From Acidaminobacter sp. (GTDB lineage: Bacteria > Bacillota_A > Clostridia > Peptostreptococcales > Acidaminobacteraceae): a stretch of DNA of 64,000 nucleotides. Made by a program: the position numbers and the translations under genes. Positions 7,914 through 16,989 of this stretch are shown here, one piece after another. A model generated the notes under the pieces. It searched no databases, had not been told where the DNA came from, and worked only from the letters and a program-made list of their open reading frames with translations. The stretch covers positions 62,001 to 126,000 of the forward strand of contig WXFH01000037.1 of the NCBI GenBank assembly GCA_009881125.1, given 5' to 3'. Each line of letters opens with the position of its first letter. Within the stretch, counting starts at the first letter, position 1.

Positions 7914-9170
7914 CTAGAGCGCGGAGCGCATCATAGGATAATCCTCATCTCCAACGCCGCCCATGACCGGCTGTATCCCGGTGTGGAGGAAGGAGCCCCG
8001 CTGAATGACGCTGTTTCCGTATTTAAGGCGAAGGTCATCAATGGTTTTGTCCAGCGCGCTGCGGGCGAGGGCTTTCGGATGATCAAAAAACGACAGCTGC
8101 TGCGCCGTCTTTGGTGAGAGATCGCTGACGCGAACGCCGACGTGGCGAAGGGCTGCGCCGGTCCAGAGGGCGTCAAACAGGCCGCAGACTTCCCGGTACA
8201 GGTCATCCGTAGAATCGCTGCGGTAGAGCAGTTTTTTTTGATGGGAAAAATGCTCGAAATCCGAATGGCGGATCGACACGGAAACGAGGCCGTAGGTCAG
8301 CCCTTTGTCCCTGAGGCGCATGCCGACCATTTCCGAAAGGGACAGAAGGTACAGTCGGGCAATTTTGGAATCCTCCACATCAAAAGGAATGGTGGTGGAG
8401 TTTCCAATGCCCTTGACCCCATCACTTTCCGTTTCCAGCATTCCGGCGCTGTCAATGCCGTTGGCATAATTCCAGATCACGTCGCCGTGCTTTTTGAACC
8501 GGATCCGCAGCAGTGTACGGTCGAAGCGCGCGATCTCGCCAATGGTGCGGATGCCCATGCGCTCGAGCTTCTCCTTGGTGGCCCGGCCCACCATAAACAG
8601 GTCGCCGGCCGGGAGGGGCCACATTTTCTCCTCAATTTCCTCCGGATATAAGGTGTGGACCTGATCTGGCTTTCGAAAGTCAGAGGCGACTTTGGCCAGG
8701 AGCTTGTTGACGGAGATGCCTATGTTGACGGTAAAGCCCAGCTCCGTCCGGATTCTGTTTCGGATCTCGTGGGCGACTTCCACCGGGCTTCTGCCGCCCA
8801 GGCGCACGTCGGTCATTTCCAGGAAGCACTCATCAATGGAAAACACCTGAACACGGGGCGAATACTCTTTCAGAACTTCCAGCATGGCGCGGTGGCAGCG
8901 GATGTAAAGCCCGTAGGTCGGGCGAACCAGGACGAGATTTGGGCATTTGAGGAGCGCGGCGCCCACACTTTCGCCGGTTTGTATGTTGTAAGCCTTGGCG
9001 GGGATAGATTTCGCGAGAATGATTCCGCGGCGCTTGGTGACGTCACCGCCCACCGCGGACGGGATGGTCCTCAGATCCAGGGATTCCCCCATCTGCAGGC
9101 GGTAGGCGGCCTCCCAGGACAAATAGGCGGAGTTCACGTCGACGTGAAAGACAATGCGCGAAGCAGACAT
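7914..9170 (-). CDS. dinB: DNA polymerase IV (Y-family translesion polymerase)
   Basis: 418 aa Y-family polymerase. Catalytic motifs are FHVDVNSAYLSWEA (residues about 8-21, carboxylate Asp in DVN) and VFSIDECFLEM (about 107-117, Asp-Glu pair). A helix-hairpin-helix-like GRATKEKLERMGIRTIGEI follows, then the little-finger region. Near the C-terminus QLSFFD looks like a beta-clamp-binding motif. AAAGGAGGGAG precedes the ATG at 9170. It bypasses DNA lesions at stalled forks. Its promoter contains a LexA box, so SOS induction is predicted. Confidence 0.95.
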   Translation of the reverse strand: MSASRIVFHVDVNSAYLSWEAAYRLQMGESLDLRTIPSAVGGDVTKRRGIILAKSIPAKAYNIQTGESVGAALLKCPNLVLVRPTYGLYIRCHRAMLEVLKEYSPRVQVFSIDECFLEMTDVRLGGRSPVEVAHEIRNRIRTELGFTVNIGISVNKLLAKVASDFRKPDQVHTLYPEEIEEKMWPLPAGDLFMVGRATKEKLERMGIRTIGEIARFDRTLLRIRFKKHGDVIWNYANGIDSAGMLETESDGVKGIGNSTTIPFDVEDSKIARLYLLSLSEMVGMRLRDKGLTYGLVSVSIRHSDFEHFSHQKKLLYRSDSTDDLYREVCGLFDALWTGAALRHVGVRVSDLSPKTAQQLSFFDHPKALARSALDKTIDDLRLKYGNSVIQRGSFLHTGIQPVMGGVGDEDYPMMRSAL

Positions 9171-9255
9171 GAGATGATCTCCCTCCTTTGTAATTTTGGT
9201 AAGGTGAAACTCGGGGTTGATAGGCGCTAGCCGCAGACACCCGGTTTCTATCTTT

Positions 9256-9284
9256 AGTTTAACAGAACAAGAGTTCTATTTCAA
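9256..9284 (-). promoter_or_regulatory. dinB promoter with LexA box
   Basis: On the minus strand TTGAAA (9279-9284) and TAAACT (9256-9261) are 17 nt apart. The spacer contains AGAACTCTTGTTCT (9264-9277), a perfect GAAC-N4-GTTC LexA core (9265-9276). The geometry is almost the same as at 6814-6842. Confidence 0.85.
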
Positions 9285-9427
9285 GGCGAGAAAAAATATT
9301 GCGGCTGCCTTTCAAATGAGGAACCAATGGTTCGCGGCGGGCGTCTAATGCTTTGCTTACAAGTCTTTTGCCCAAATGGGAGGCTTGCCGGAGGGTGCTG
9401 GATGAAGTGACCATCGGCTAAAAAAAC

Positions 9428-9455
9428 TTGAATTATTGAGAAAAATTAATATTGT
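9428..9455 (+). promoter_or_regulatory. Possible promoter of the ABC operon
   Basis: TTGAAT (9428-9433) and TATTGT (9450-9455) with a 16-nt spacer. A start site near 9462 lies downstream of 9436, so the N-terminal extension to 9436 would not be translated. The recurring motif ACCATCGGCTAAAA (9410-9423) lies just upstream. Confidence 0.45.
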
Positions 9456-9528
9456 TATGGAATTAACAGGGGTAACAATAAAAGGCTTTGAAACTCAAGG
9501 AGTCGAAACGCAGAGGGGTGGGATCGCC

Positions 9529-10242
9529 TTGGCCGCAATTGAAGTCAAAGAGCTCAGAAAAGTTTATCGCTTGGGCCACGAAAAAGTGGTGGCCCTAGAC
9601 AAGGTCGACCTTGAAATTGAAAAGGGAGAAGTCTGCTGTATCCTTGGCACCTCGGGCTCGGGGAAGTCGACGCTGCTCAACATGATGGCGGGGCTGGAAA
9701 AGCCTACCAAGGGGACCATAGAGATAGAAGGACACCGGATCAGCGTCATGAACGAGGCAGAGCTTGCCCGCTTCAGGCAGCAGAATGTGGGTTTCGTCTT
9801 TCAGTCTTATAATCTGATCGCCTCGCTCAATGCCCTGGAAAACGTTATGATGCCGCTGATGTTCCGCAGGGTGCCAAAGGGCGAGCGGGAGGAAATGGCC
9901 ATGGATATTCTGATGAAGGTCGGGCTCGAAAAATACATTGCCCACAAACCCAATCAGATGAGCGGCGGGCAGCAGCAGCGTGTGGGCATAGCCCGGGCAT
10001 TTGTGGGCTCTCCGAACATTATCTTCGCGGATGAGCCAACGGGCAACCTGGACAGCAAAACTTCGGAGTCAGTCATGGAGATTATGCTGGGAATGGCGCG
10101 ACAGAACCATCAGACGCTGGTGATTGTCACCCACGACCCGGAAGTCGCCGCCTTTGCGGACAAAGTCGTCCATATCAGGGACGGCAATATTGAATCGGTC
10201 GAAATCATGAGGGGAGAAGTGAAGGAATATGTTCATGCTTAA
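9529..10242 (+). CDS. MacB/LolD-type ABC transporter ATP-binding protein
   Basis: 237 aa from the TTG at 9529, preceded by GAGGGGTGG; a longer frame opens at 9436 but lacks a good RBS. All ABC ATPase motifs are present: Walker [11 protein letters not shown]-loop FVFQSY, signature [14 protein letters not shown], Walker [13 protein letters not shown] and H-loop IVTHD. The sequence is closest in style to the LolD/MacB/FtsE group, which powers mechanotransmission rather than solute import. It is followed, with overlap, by a secreted COG1361-type protein and an FtsX-fold permease, which together make one export or envelope complex. Confidence 0.92.
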   Translation: MAAIEVKELRKVYRLGHEKVVALDKVDLEIEKGEVCCILGTSGSGKSTLLNMMAGLEKPTKGTIEIEGHRISVMNEAELARFRQQNVGFVFQSYNLIASLNALENVMMPLMFRRVPKGEREEMAMDILMKVGLEKYIAHKPNQMSGGQQQRVGIARAFVGSPNIIFADEPTGNLDSKTSESVMEIMLGMARQNHQTLVIVTHDPEVAAFADKVVHIRDGNIESVEIMRGEVKEYVHA

Positions 10243-12730
10243 ACGAGTGATGGCCCTTGGCCTGATGCTGGTCATGCTGCTGACAGGGGTGCCGGTGCCT
10301 AGTGCCGCTGAAGTGGTCACCAGCCAGTATATTCAAAAAGTGGGCACTATGACTACTTCGCTTTCCACCAAAGTGACTTCGATCCGGACGGATTCGACTT
10401 TTGCGCTGGTTCTGGCTTTAAGCCGTTCGGAAGAGACGTCCTATCAGAGCGTGGCAATCAGCAACGCCGCCCTTAGCACCTTTAGTCCGCTGAGTGGACT
10501 TGCGGGGATGTCGGAGGTGACGTCGCCATCGGCAGCCGTTCTCTCGGCGCTTGGGATTTCGGAGGCTGCCAGCGGCAGCTTCAACTATTACCGGATCGAC
10601 CTCCAGTACAAAGGCAACGGAGAGGCAACGCTGCCGATAGTCATCCGAACCGGCGCAGGAACCACGGAGGAAACCATTGTCGTTCCCGGCATCCGAACCG
10701 TGGATCAGGACCCGGTGACGGAAGTACCGGTCTACCAGCCGGTCATCCGCGTCAAGGAATCCACGACGACGCCGCTGATGCTGTCCGGCACAAAAGCGAC
10801 GCTGGAAATTCCGCTGACCAACATCTCGGACGACGACGCAAAAAATGTCATTGTGACTTTCGCGGATCCCGGGACAACGCCGTTTAAACTCGACCAGAGC
10901 GTGACCCATGACACAATCGACAGGCTGCGTTCGGAGGACACAGAGATCGCGAGATTCGATGTGGTGGTGTCGCCAACGGCGCAGACGCGTATTTATGCCA
11001 TCAAGCTCAATCTGCAGTACAAGGATTCTGACGACAAGCCTCATACGGATGCCAGCCTGGTCTATTATGTGCGGGTGAAGGCGGCGAATGTGGAGCCGAC
11101 CATCGGCATAACGAGCTATAGGTTTATGGGGGACAAGGTGGTTGCCGGGGTCAAGGATCAGATCGCGCTGGTGCTGGAGAACGCCGGCACAATTGACGCC
11201 GGCGATGTGCGGATCAAGCTGACGGGCTTTGACGCAGGCAACCTGCGGCTGGACGGGGACATGGAGACGAAGTTTGTGGGGATTATTGGCGGGAAACGGA
11301 CGTCGGTGGTGACGTTCAATATTCTGGCGCCGTCCGGTGCCGCAAGCGGGACTCACGAGCTGACGGCGGAGATGACTTATATTGATTTGGACGGGAAGTC
11401 CTATACGACGACATCTAAGATTTATGTGCCTATTGAGGGCGACGAGCTCAGCGCGCTGGACATGAAAATTCTGAACCTGGCCAGACCAAGGGCGGTCAGT
11501 GCCGGCGGGATTTTTTCCGTGTCGTTTGTAGTGAAAAACGAAGGGCGTTCGGACGCAGAGCTCGTGGAGGTGTCCATGGAGTATCCGAGCGAGGCAGTGG
11601 TGCCGAAGACGTCGCCGAAACGAACCTTTAGGACTATTGCCGCGGGGGCGTCCGAGACGCTGACGTTCACCTTCCAGGCGAGGAAGGAAGTCGCAACGAA
11701 TTTTTATGATTTGTATGCAGCTGTGAAGTACAGCAGCGTGGGGAAAGACGAGCAGCTGCAGGTTCGCGAATACGCCGGAGTGTCCATTTTGGGATCCGAC
11801 GGCGCGGATGGCGGGGCTTCCGGCAGACCTAAAATTATCATTCGGGATTATGGAATTGGCGGGGACGCCGTACTGGCAGGCACGGAATTTGACCTGCAGC
11901 TGGATCTCTACAATACCAGCAGCAGTGAGGGCATCCGCAATATCAAGGTAACGCTGAAGCCGGAGGAGGGCGTGTTTTCGCCTATCGACATGGCGAGTTC
12001 GTTCTTTATTGAGGCTATGGGGCGGCAGGAGATGCTGTCGAAGATCGTGCGGATGCGGGTCAAGAACGACGCGGCGGTGAAGGCGTACGCCCTGACGGTG
12101 ACCTTTGAGTACGAAGACAGCAAGGGCAACGCTTATGATGATCAGAAGAATCCTTATAAGGAAGAAGAGGTCGTCAGTATTCCGGTGATTCAGCCGGTGC
12201 GGCTGGAAACCTCTGAGATTGGGCTGCCGTTTGAGGCCTATGTGAATAATCCGGTGCCGCTGTCCTTTGAGTTTTATAACCTTGGGAAGTCCACTTTGTA
12301 TAATATGATGGTCAAAGTGGAAGGGGACTTCCAGATACAGGGATCCAATTATTATGTGGGCAACTTTGAGGCGGGGAGAAGCGACTATTTTGACACGACG
12401 CTGATTCCAATGGCAGAGGGCGAGGCAACCGGCATGGTCGTCTTTGAGTACGAGGATGCCAACGGCGAGGCCGGCCGTATTGAAAAGCCGTTTTCTGTCA
12501 ATGTCATGGGCGATCCTATGGGCGTTCCTGGAGAAGGAATCCCTGGTGAGGAAGTGCCTGGCGAGGGGATTCCGGGTGAAGGCGGGCCTATGCCTGGTCC
12601 AGGCTCCAAACTGATGATTCTGGCGATTCTGGCCGCCATGGCGGCGCTGCTGGGCGGCGTGATGCTTTGGAAACGCAGGGCGGACAAGAAACGTGCGGCT
12701 GAAATTGAGGCGGTGGAGGACAATGAATAG
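10235..12730 (+). CDS. Secreted, C-terminally anchored COG1361/CARDB-type multidomain protein
   Basis: 831 aa from the ATG at 10235 (GAAGGA 8 nt upstream; the ATG at 10229 is too close to it). A signal peptide ([18 protein letters not shown], cleavage near PSAAE) is followed by at least four repeated beta-sandwich modules with NISDDDAKNV-, NAGTIDAGDV-, NEGRSDAELV- and NLGKSTLYNM-type signatures typical of CARDB/NEW3 domains. A Pro/Gly-rich hinge (GVPGEGIPGEEVPGEG) leads to a C-terminal TM helix with basic cytoplasmic tail. It overlaps the ATPase gene by 8 nt and the permease start lies inside its end. Probably the extracytoplasmic partner of the ABC unit; substrate unknown. Confidence 0.85.
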   Translation: MLKRVMALGLMLVMLLTGVPVPSAAEVVTSQYIQKVGTMTTSLSTKVTSIRTDSTFALVLALSRSEETSYQSVAISNAALSTFSPLSGLAGMSEVTSPSAAVLSALGISEAASGSFNYYRIDLQYKGNGEATLPIVIRTGAGTTEETIVVPGIRTVDQDPVTEVPVYQPVIRVKESTTTPLMLSGTKATLEIPLTNISDDDAKNVIVTFADPGTTPFKLDQSVTHDTIDRLRSEDTEIARFDVVVSPTAQTRIYAIKLNLQYKDSDDKPHTDASLVYYVRVKAANVEPTIGITSYRFMGDKVVAGVKDQIALVLENAGTIDAGDVRIKLTGFDAGNLRLDGDMETKFVGIIGGKRTSVVTFNILAPSGAASGTHELTAEMTYIDLDGKSYTTTSKIYVPIEGDELSALDMKILNLARPRAVSAGGIFSVSFVVKNEGRSDAELVEVSMEYPSEAVVPKTSPKRTFRTIAAGASETLTFTFQARKEVATNFYDLYAAVKYSSVGKDEQLQVREYAGVSILGSDGADGGASGRPKIIIRDYGIGGDAVLAGTEFDLQLDLYNTSSSEGIRNIKVTLKPEEGVFSPIDMASSFFIEAMGRQEMLSKIVRMRVKNDAAVKAYALTVTFEYEDSKGNAYDDQKNPYKEEEVVSIPVIQPVRLETSEIGLPFEAYVNNPVPLSFEFYNLGKSTLYNMMVKVEGDFQIQGSNYYVGNFEAGRSDYFDTTLIPMAEGEATGMVVFEYEDANGEAGRIEKPFSVNVMGDPMGVPGEGIPGEEVPGEGIPGEGGPMPGPGSKLMILAILAAMAALLGGVMLWKRRADKKRAAEIEAVEDNE

Positions 12731-14051
12731 TGCGGATTTGATTTCAATGGGCGTCAAGAATCTGCTGCGCCGTAAGACGCGGACGATTCTGACTGTTCTG
12801 GGGGTTGTCATTGGAACAGCTTCCATTGTGGTCATGATGTCCCTGGGGATTGGGATGAACCGCAATTTTGAGGAGCAGCTCAAGAATATGGGGAGTCTCA
12901 ACATCATTGATGTCAGCCCGAACTGGGGCTATGTGGAGCCGGGCATGCCGGCGCCTGGGCCTGGCGCGGGTGAAGCACCGAAACTCAATGATGAGACGGT
13001 TGCATTGATCGAGCAGATTCCGGGTGTGGACGCGGTGATGCCAATCATGATGCAGGGGATGCAGCTGAATGCCGGTCGCTACTTTACGTACCTCAACTTA
13101 AATGGTATCGATATGACCAAGTCGGATTTTTTCGACTTTCAGGTAGAGCAAGGCGCTTTACCGGATGGTACCGGTAAATACGAGCTGTTATTTGGCAGCG
13201 GCATCAAGGATTCGTTCTATGACCCGAAATCCAGGGTCTATACAGGACCGCCGCAGGTGGAACTGATGACGGCGCGGCTTTTGGCACTGCCGGACAATGT
13301 GGATATCACTCAGCGACCAAGAGGCGTGAAGGTTCAGGCGGCGGGCATTCTGGTCCAAAGCAACAATGAGCGGGACTGGACGGTTTATATGGACATTACT
13401 CAGTTGACCAAGCTGAAGGAAGAGCTCGCCAAGCTGTCAGGCAATAATGGTGGCGGCGGAGGCGGCGGCCGCGTCAGACCAGATCCGAATGCGGACAAAT
13501 ACGGACAGCTCAAGGTCAAGGTCAATGACCTGAATAAGGTCCAGGAAGTGCAGCAGCAGATCAAGGACATGGGGCTTCAGGCCTGGAGTCTCTCGGATAT
13601 CCTGGAGTCCATGAAGCAGACGACGGCCGGGATCCGGGCGGTGCTTGGCGGTATAGGCGCGGTGTCGCTGTTTGTTGCGGCACTGGGGATCACAAACACT
13701 ATGGTCATGTCGATTTATGAACGGACTAGGGAGATTGGCGTCATGAAAGTTCTGGGCGCAGAGCTGCCGGTCATCAAGAAACTGTTTTTGTTTGAAGCCG
13801 GTATGATTGGCTTCTTCGGAGGCTTATTGGGACTGGTGCTGAGTTATTTAATTTCCTGGCTGGTCAATTCCGTGGGAGTGAGCCTCTTTAATATTGGCTG
13901 GGGTGAAACTACAGGCGGGATTTCATTTATTCCTCTTTGGCTGAGCGGCTCAGCGCTGGTGTTTGCAACAGTTGTTGGCATAGCCGCTGGTTTTTATCCG
14001 GCCCTGAGGGCAATGAAGTTAAGTGCGTTAGAGGCTATTAGAAACGAGTGA
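12723..14051 (+). CDS. MacB/FtsX-fold ABC transporter permease
   Basis: 442 aa from the ATG at 12723, which has GGAGG 5 nt upstream and overlaps the previous stop. One TM helix lies at about 20-40 (TRTILTVLGVVIGTASIVVM), then a periplasmic-type MacB_PCD domain (about 45-300) that carries a poly-Gly run near residue 245. Three more TM helices follow (about 315-340, 365-390, 405-432), with the usual GIMKVLGAE-like coupling motif present as EIGVMKVLGAE. This four-TM layout is that of MacB/LolCE mechanotransmitters. It completes the three-gene operon starting at 9529. Confidence 0.92.
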   Translation: MNSADLISMGVKNLLRRKTRTILTVLGVVIGTASIVVMMSLGIGMNRNFEEQLKNMGSLNIIDVSPNWGYVEPGMPAPGPGAGEAPKLNDETVALIEQIPGVDAVMPIMMQGMQLNAGRYFTYLNLNGIDMTKSDFFDFQVEQGALPDGTGKYELLFGSGIKDSFYDPKSRVYTGPPQVELMTARLLALPDNVDITQRPRGVKVQAAGILVQSNNERDWTVYMDITQLTKLKEELAKLSGNNGGGGGGGRVRPDPNADKYGQLKVKVNDLNKVQEVQQQIKDMGLQAWSLSDILESMKQTTAGIRAVLGGIGAVSLFVAALGITNTMVMSIYERTREIGVMKVLGAELPVIKKLFLFEAGMIGFFGGLLGLVLSYLISWLVNSVGVSLFNIGWGETTGGISFIPLWLSGSALVFATVVGIAAGFYPALRAMKLSALEAIRNE

Positions 14052-14073
14052 CAAATAGCTAACAGCCGTGCAT

Positions 14074-14135
14074 AAACGAGAGCAAAAAAACGCAGAGGAG
14101 TGCTTGCACTCAACTGCGTTTTTTTGCTCTCGTTT
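14074..14135. terminator. Very long perfect bidirectional terminator
   Basis: A perfect 22-bp stem (14074-14095 with 14114-14135) includes seven A and seven T bases and is capped by a second stem GAGTGC/GCACTC (14098-14111). It follows the permease stop by 22 nt and can terminate transcription from either side. Confidence 0.9.
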
Positions 14136-14311
14136 ATATAGGGCGCAGCCCGAGACCGAAGTGCAGCCTTAAAACGCGCGGAGCGAGGTTTAAGGCGGAA
14201 CGAGGCGCACGGCTGTTGGCGTGAGGTGTACCTTGCGCAGCCCGTGCAGAGGAGTGCTTGCACTCAACTGCGTTTTTTTGCTCTCGTTTATATAGGGCGC
14301 AGCCCGAGACC
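14092..14311. repeat. 66-bp perfect direct repeat, 154-bp period, derived from the terminator
   Basis: Bases 14092-14157 recur without change at 14246-14311. The copied part covers the loop, right arm and following TATATAGGGCGCAGCCCGAGACC; the second copy lacks the full left arm, so it cannot form the long stem. Flanking sequences (CGCACGGC-GTTAGCGTGAGGTGTA type) also recur in diverged form near 14207-14230 and 14318-14342, implying an older tandem duplication. The rest of the 14052-14510 gap contains no gene. Confidence 0.9.
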
Positions 14312-14450
14312 AAGGGGCGCACGGCAGTTAGCGTGAGGTGTATGCTGCGCGATAGAACGCAGCCCGTTACCAATCTTTAGCCTTCGGTGACTGAAAAGTT
14401 TGCTTGTAAATAAATGACCTATCTATCAACACGAAAAAACAGGACATTAT

Positions 14451-14495
14451 AAAAACCACTTCATCGCATGAACTTCAACGATTGAAGTGGTTTTT
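14451..14495 (-). terminator. Terminator of the MFS gene
   Basis: AAAAACCACTTCA and TGAAGTGGTTTTT form a 13-bp stem directly downstream of the minus-strand stop at 14511. Being A/T-flanked on both sides, it could work in both directions. Confidence 0.85.
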
Positions 14496-14510
14496 GACTT
14501 TAAGGTCTTA

Positions 14511-15800
14511 TTAGGCTGCCTTGTCGCTGTCCATTTTTTTTATGCTCTTCAAAAGGTAACTTGAAAGTAGGAAACCGAGAATCGCAAAACCTGTCATCAT
14601 AGAAAAGACGATTTTATAACCTGCCATACCTGGATGGGTGTCAAGTATATTTCCATAGACCGTATAAAGAAAAGCACCAGGTAGATAACCGATTAAGGAG
14701 CCAAGTGACATAGCGGAACCTGTAATTTCGCGTGGTACTTTAATTTCTTCCATAGGTGCAAAGAAAACTGCACGCATACTGAAAATAAAGGCACCTACAA
14801 CTAATGTCAAGAACATGCCAAAGTAAAGATTTAAGGATTCATGAGGAAGATTCATATAGATCAACATAACAATTGCAGTGAGAAGAAAAGTGATTTTTAG
14901 AAATTTGGTTGCCGATTTAACGACTTTATCCGTTAAATATCCGCCAACAGGTCCCCCAAGCATTTTGAGACCATATTGCTTAATTATGCCATATGCGCCA
15001 AGAAGTACTAGAGGGAGACCATAGATGTCCTCAAGAAACGGAGTGAAGTAGGTAATACCACAGTAAGCGCTGTATACAAAGAAGACATTGAAAGCTACAA
15101 TCCATATGTATTTATTTTTGATTGCTCTTGTCATACCTTCAAAAGCGACTTTATTCTTACCAACTCGTTCACCTTTAGAATTGACTTCACTGACCTTGTC
15201 GTGATCTAGCAGAAAATATGAAATTATACCTATGATTATTGGTACTACAGAGAAAAAGAGAATTGCACCTTTTAAACCATTGGCGTTGCTTCCTAGATAT
15301 GCAAAAATGCCGAGAGCGCCAAAAGCGACAATGGTGTCAATCAGACCCCGACCTGCTTCCAGAAGACCAAACATTCTGCCTTGTTCGCTTTTGTCGCCTA
15401 GCAAACGGACTGTTTTCAGCATAATTGGCCAGAATAACATGTCTGCAAAAATTGCAAGCAGACAATAAGCGATCAGAAAATAGTTGAATGAAGGTAAAGT
15501 AGAGAGTAATAATCCAACGGCACCGGTACCTATTAAAGAAATTGGAATCATGATTTTCTTTGAGAAACGATCGGACAAATAAATGGATGCCAAGAAGCCA
15601 AAAGTGGAAATAAAGCCAGCGACACTCATTGCTAATCCAATTTGGGTGTGGGATAGATTCATGAACTGTTGCATTGGCACATAAAATGCATCCTTTAGGA
15701 ATCCTAGCTTGTAGATTGTACCCGCTCCAAAAATAAGTGATACTAGAGATGCCCATTTCCTCGTTGTGTTCAAATCTTTGTTTTTCATCGCACTTTCCAA
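14511..15800 (-). CDS. MFS transporter, YihN-like
   Basis: 429 aa with about twelve hydrophobic helices. The TTG start at 15800 follows AGGAGG with good spacing; an ATG five codons in (MKNKD) is the alternative. Features typical of the major facilitator fold include YLSDRFSKKIMIP between helices 2 and 3 and a central loop near VSEVNSKGERVGKNK. The stretch EQGRMFGLLEAGRGLID recalls the YihN subgroup, whose substrates are mostly organic or sugar acids; no substrate can be named. It is divergent from a DeoR regulator and begins an A+T-rich block. Confidence 0.88.
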   Translation of the reverse strand: MESAMKNKDLNTTRKWASLVSLIFGAGTIYKLGFLKDAFYVPMQQFMNLSHTQIGLAMSVAGFISTFGFLASIYLSDRFSKKIMIPISLIGTGAVGLLLSTLPSFNYFLIAYCLLAIFADMLFWPIMLKTVRLLGDKSEQGRMFGLLEAGRGLIDTIVAFGALGIFAYLGSNANGLKGAILFFSVVPIIIGIISYFLLDHDKVSEVNSKGERVGKNKVAFEGMTRAIKNKYIWIVAFNVFFVYSAYCGITYFTPFLEDIYGLPLVLLGAYGIIKQYGLKMLGGPVGGYLTDKVVKSATKFLKITFLLTAIVMLIYMNLPHESLNLYFGMFLTLVVGAFIFSMRAVFFAPMEEIKVPREITGSAMSLGSLIGYLPGAFLYTVYGNILDTHPGMAGYKIVFSMMTGFAILGFLLSSYLLKSIKKMDSDKAA

Positions 15801-15822
15801 AATGACTCCTCCTTAAATCGGT

Positions 15823-16010
15823 GTGTGATATTATGTGGAATGAGGTCATTATATTACTGATTCTGTGTGAAATCAAGTGAAAATGTGATAAAAAAAGTGT
15901 TTAGTTGTGAAATATTTTAATTATCGATGGTTTGAATCCTGAAATCAAGAAATAATTTGATAAATTTGTGCATATTATTGTGTTTTGTTGTTGTAGTGTG
16001 GTATTATGTG
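15823..16010. promoter_or_regulatory. Paired 15-bp repeats between divergent MFS and DeoR genes (candidate operators)
   Basis: GTGTGATATTATGTG (15823-15837) and GTGTGGTATTATGTG (15996-16010) match at 14 of 15 positions. One lies just upstream of each divergent gene. The intervening sequence has further TGTGA/GTGAAA words. They are the natural candidates for binding by the DeoR protein encoded next door. Confidence 0.5.
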
Positions 16011-16054
16011 TGCGAAGAGATTCTAACTTACAATATGGAATTGAGGGTGTTGAA

Positions 16055-16873
16055 ATGATGTGGTTGCCTGAAAAAAGATATGAGCAGATACTTTCGATCC
16101 TCGAAAAGGAAGGTGCAGTTAAAGCATCTTCTCTTAAGGTGACGATAGGAGTGTCGTCTGAAACCGTACGAAGAGACCTTGAATATCTGGAATCAGAGGG
16201 CTATCTAAAAAGAACACATGGCGGTGCAGTCGCTGTCAATCAAAGTGACTCTAATGAATCTAACAACGGATATCTTGAATTTCAAAAAAGAGAACGGCAG
16301 AAGGTTTCTGAAAAAGCAGAGATTGCTGAGATTGCAGCACAATATATAACAGAGGGACAGTCGTTGGCGTTGGATTCAGGTACGACCTCAAGAAAACTCG
16401 CGGAAATCATTAAAACGAAATTCAGTCGACTGACGGTTGTTACCAACTCACTTCATATTGCCAATGTTCTGGCAGACGCAAAGGGCTTTACGGTAATACT
16501 GACAGGTGGGGTGTTAAGCCCGGAAGAGTATTCAATGACGACTGATATGGCGACATTAATCTTCTCGAAATTAAACATCAACACTTTTTTTCTTACAACC
16601 TGCGGGGTTTCGGTTGAATCCGGGATTACTTATCAGCGGCCGGATGAAATTATTGTTCAAATCAAAATGATGGAGGCTTCGGATAAAACCATCATCATTA
16701 CAGACAGTTCAAAATTAGGGGTAAATTCTCTGTATAAAATGTGTGGTTTGGAAAAAATAAATATGATCATCACAGACTCTTCAGTAACGGATCAACAAGT
16801 CAAGATGTTTGAAAAAGCTAATGTTCCTGTTGTAAGTAAACTCAAACAGGATGATGAAGATCGTGGGCATTAA
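16055..16873 (+). CDS. DeoR-family transcriptional regulator
   Basis: 272 aa from the ATG at 16055 (GAGGGTG upstream; the frame is open to 15968 but begins in promoter-like DNA). An N-terminal winged helix carries the DeoR signature (SSETVRRDLEYLESEGYL, then RTHGGAV). The C-terminal sugar-phosphate-sensing domain has LALDSGTTSRKL, VVTNSLHIA and a TGG motif. Such proteins usually repress a catabolic operon until a phosphorylated metabolite binds. It is divergent from the MFS gene and upstream of the phosphodiesterase and symporter, so it probably controls both arms. Confidence 0.9.
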   Translation: MMWLPEKRYEQILSILEKEGAVKASSLKVTIGVSSETVRRDLEYLESEGYLKRTHGGAVAVNQSDSNESNNGYLEFQKRERQKVSEKAEIAEIAAQYITEGQSLALDSGTTSRKLAEIIKTKFSRLTVVTNSLHIANVLADAKGFTVILTGGVLSPEEYSMTTDMATLIFSKLNINTFFLTTCGVSVESGITYQRPDEIIVQIKMMEASDKTIIITDSSKLGVNSLYKMCGLEKINMIITDSSVTDQQVKMFEKANVPVVSKLKQDDEDRGH

Positions 16874-16989
16874 TATGTCGAAGTTAAAAAGCGAATTAAT
16901 AATGAACGAATCTGGTTCTAATGTAACAATAAAAAAGTGAATTTTGAGCTGAGTCGAACAAGTTTATGAAATGAGGTGTGAAATAGTTG

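Noticed and set aside
9321..9333. Palindrome GAACCAATGGTTC as a third LexA box
   Set aside because: The half sites are five bases apart (GAAC-N5-GTTC), not four, and no promoter surrounds it.
10418..12907. Minus-strand ORF of 829 codons antisense to the COG1361-type gene
   Set aside because: His/Arg-rich composition without any motif, typical of the antisense frame of a G+C-rich gene; the plus-strand protein has signal peptide, repeats and TM anchor.
14074..14311. Insertion sequence or integron remnant
   Set aside because: No transposase fragment, terminal inverted repeats or target duplication; the repeat is explained by terminator duplication.
15968..16054. N-terminal extension of the DeoR protein (Cys-rich)
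   Set aside because: The extension overlaps the candidate operator, lacks an RBS and is absent from the family; the ATG at 16055 has one.
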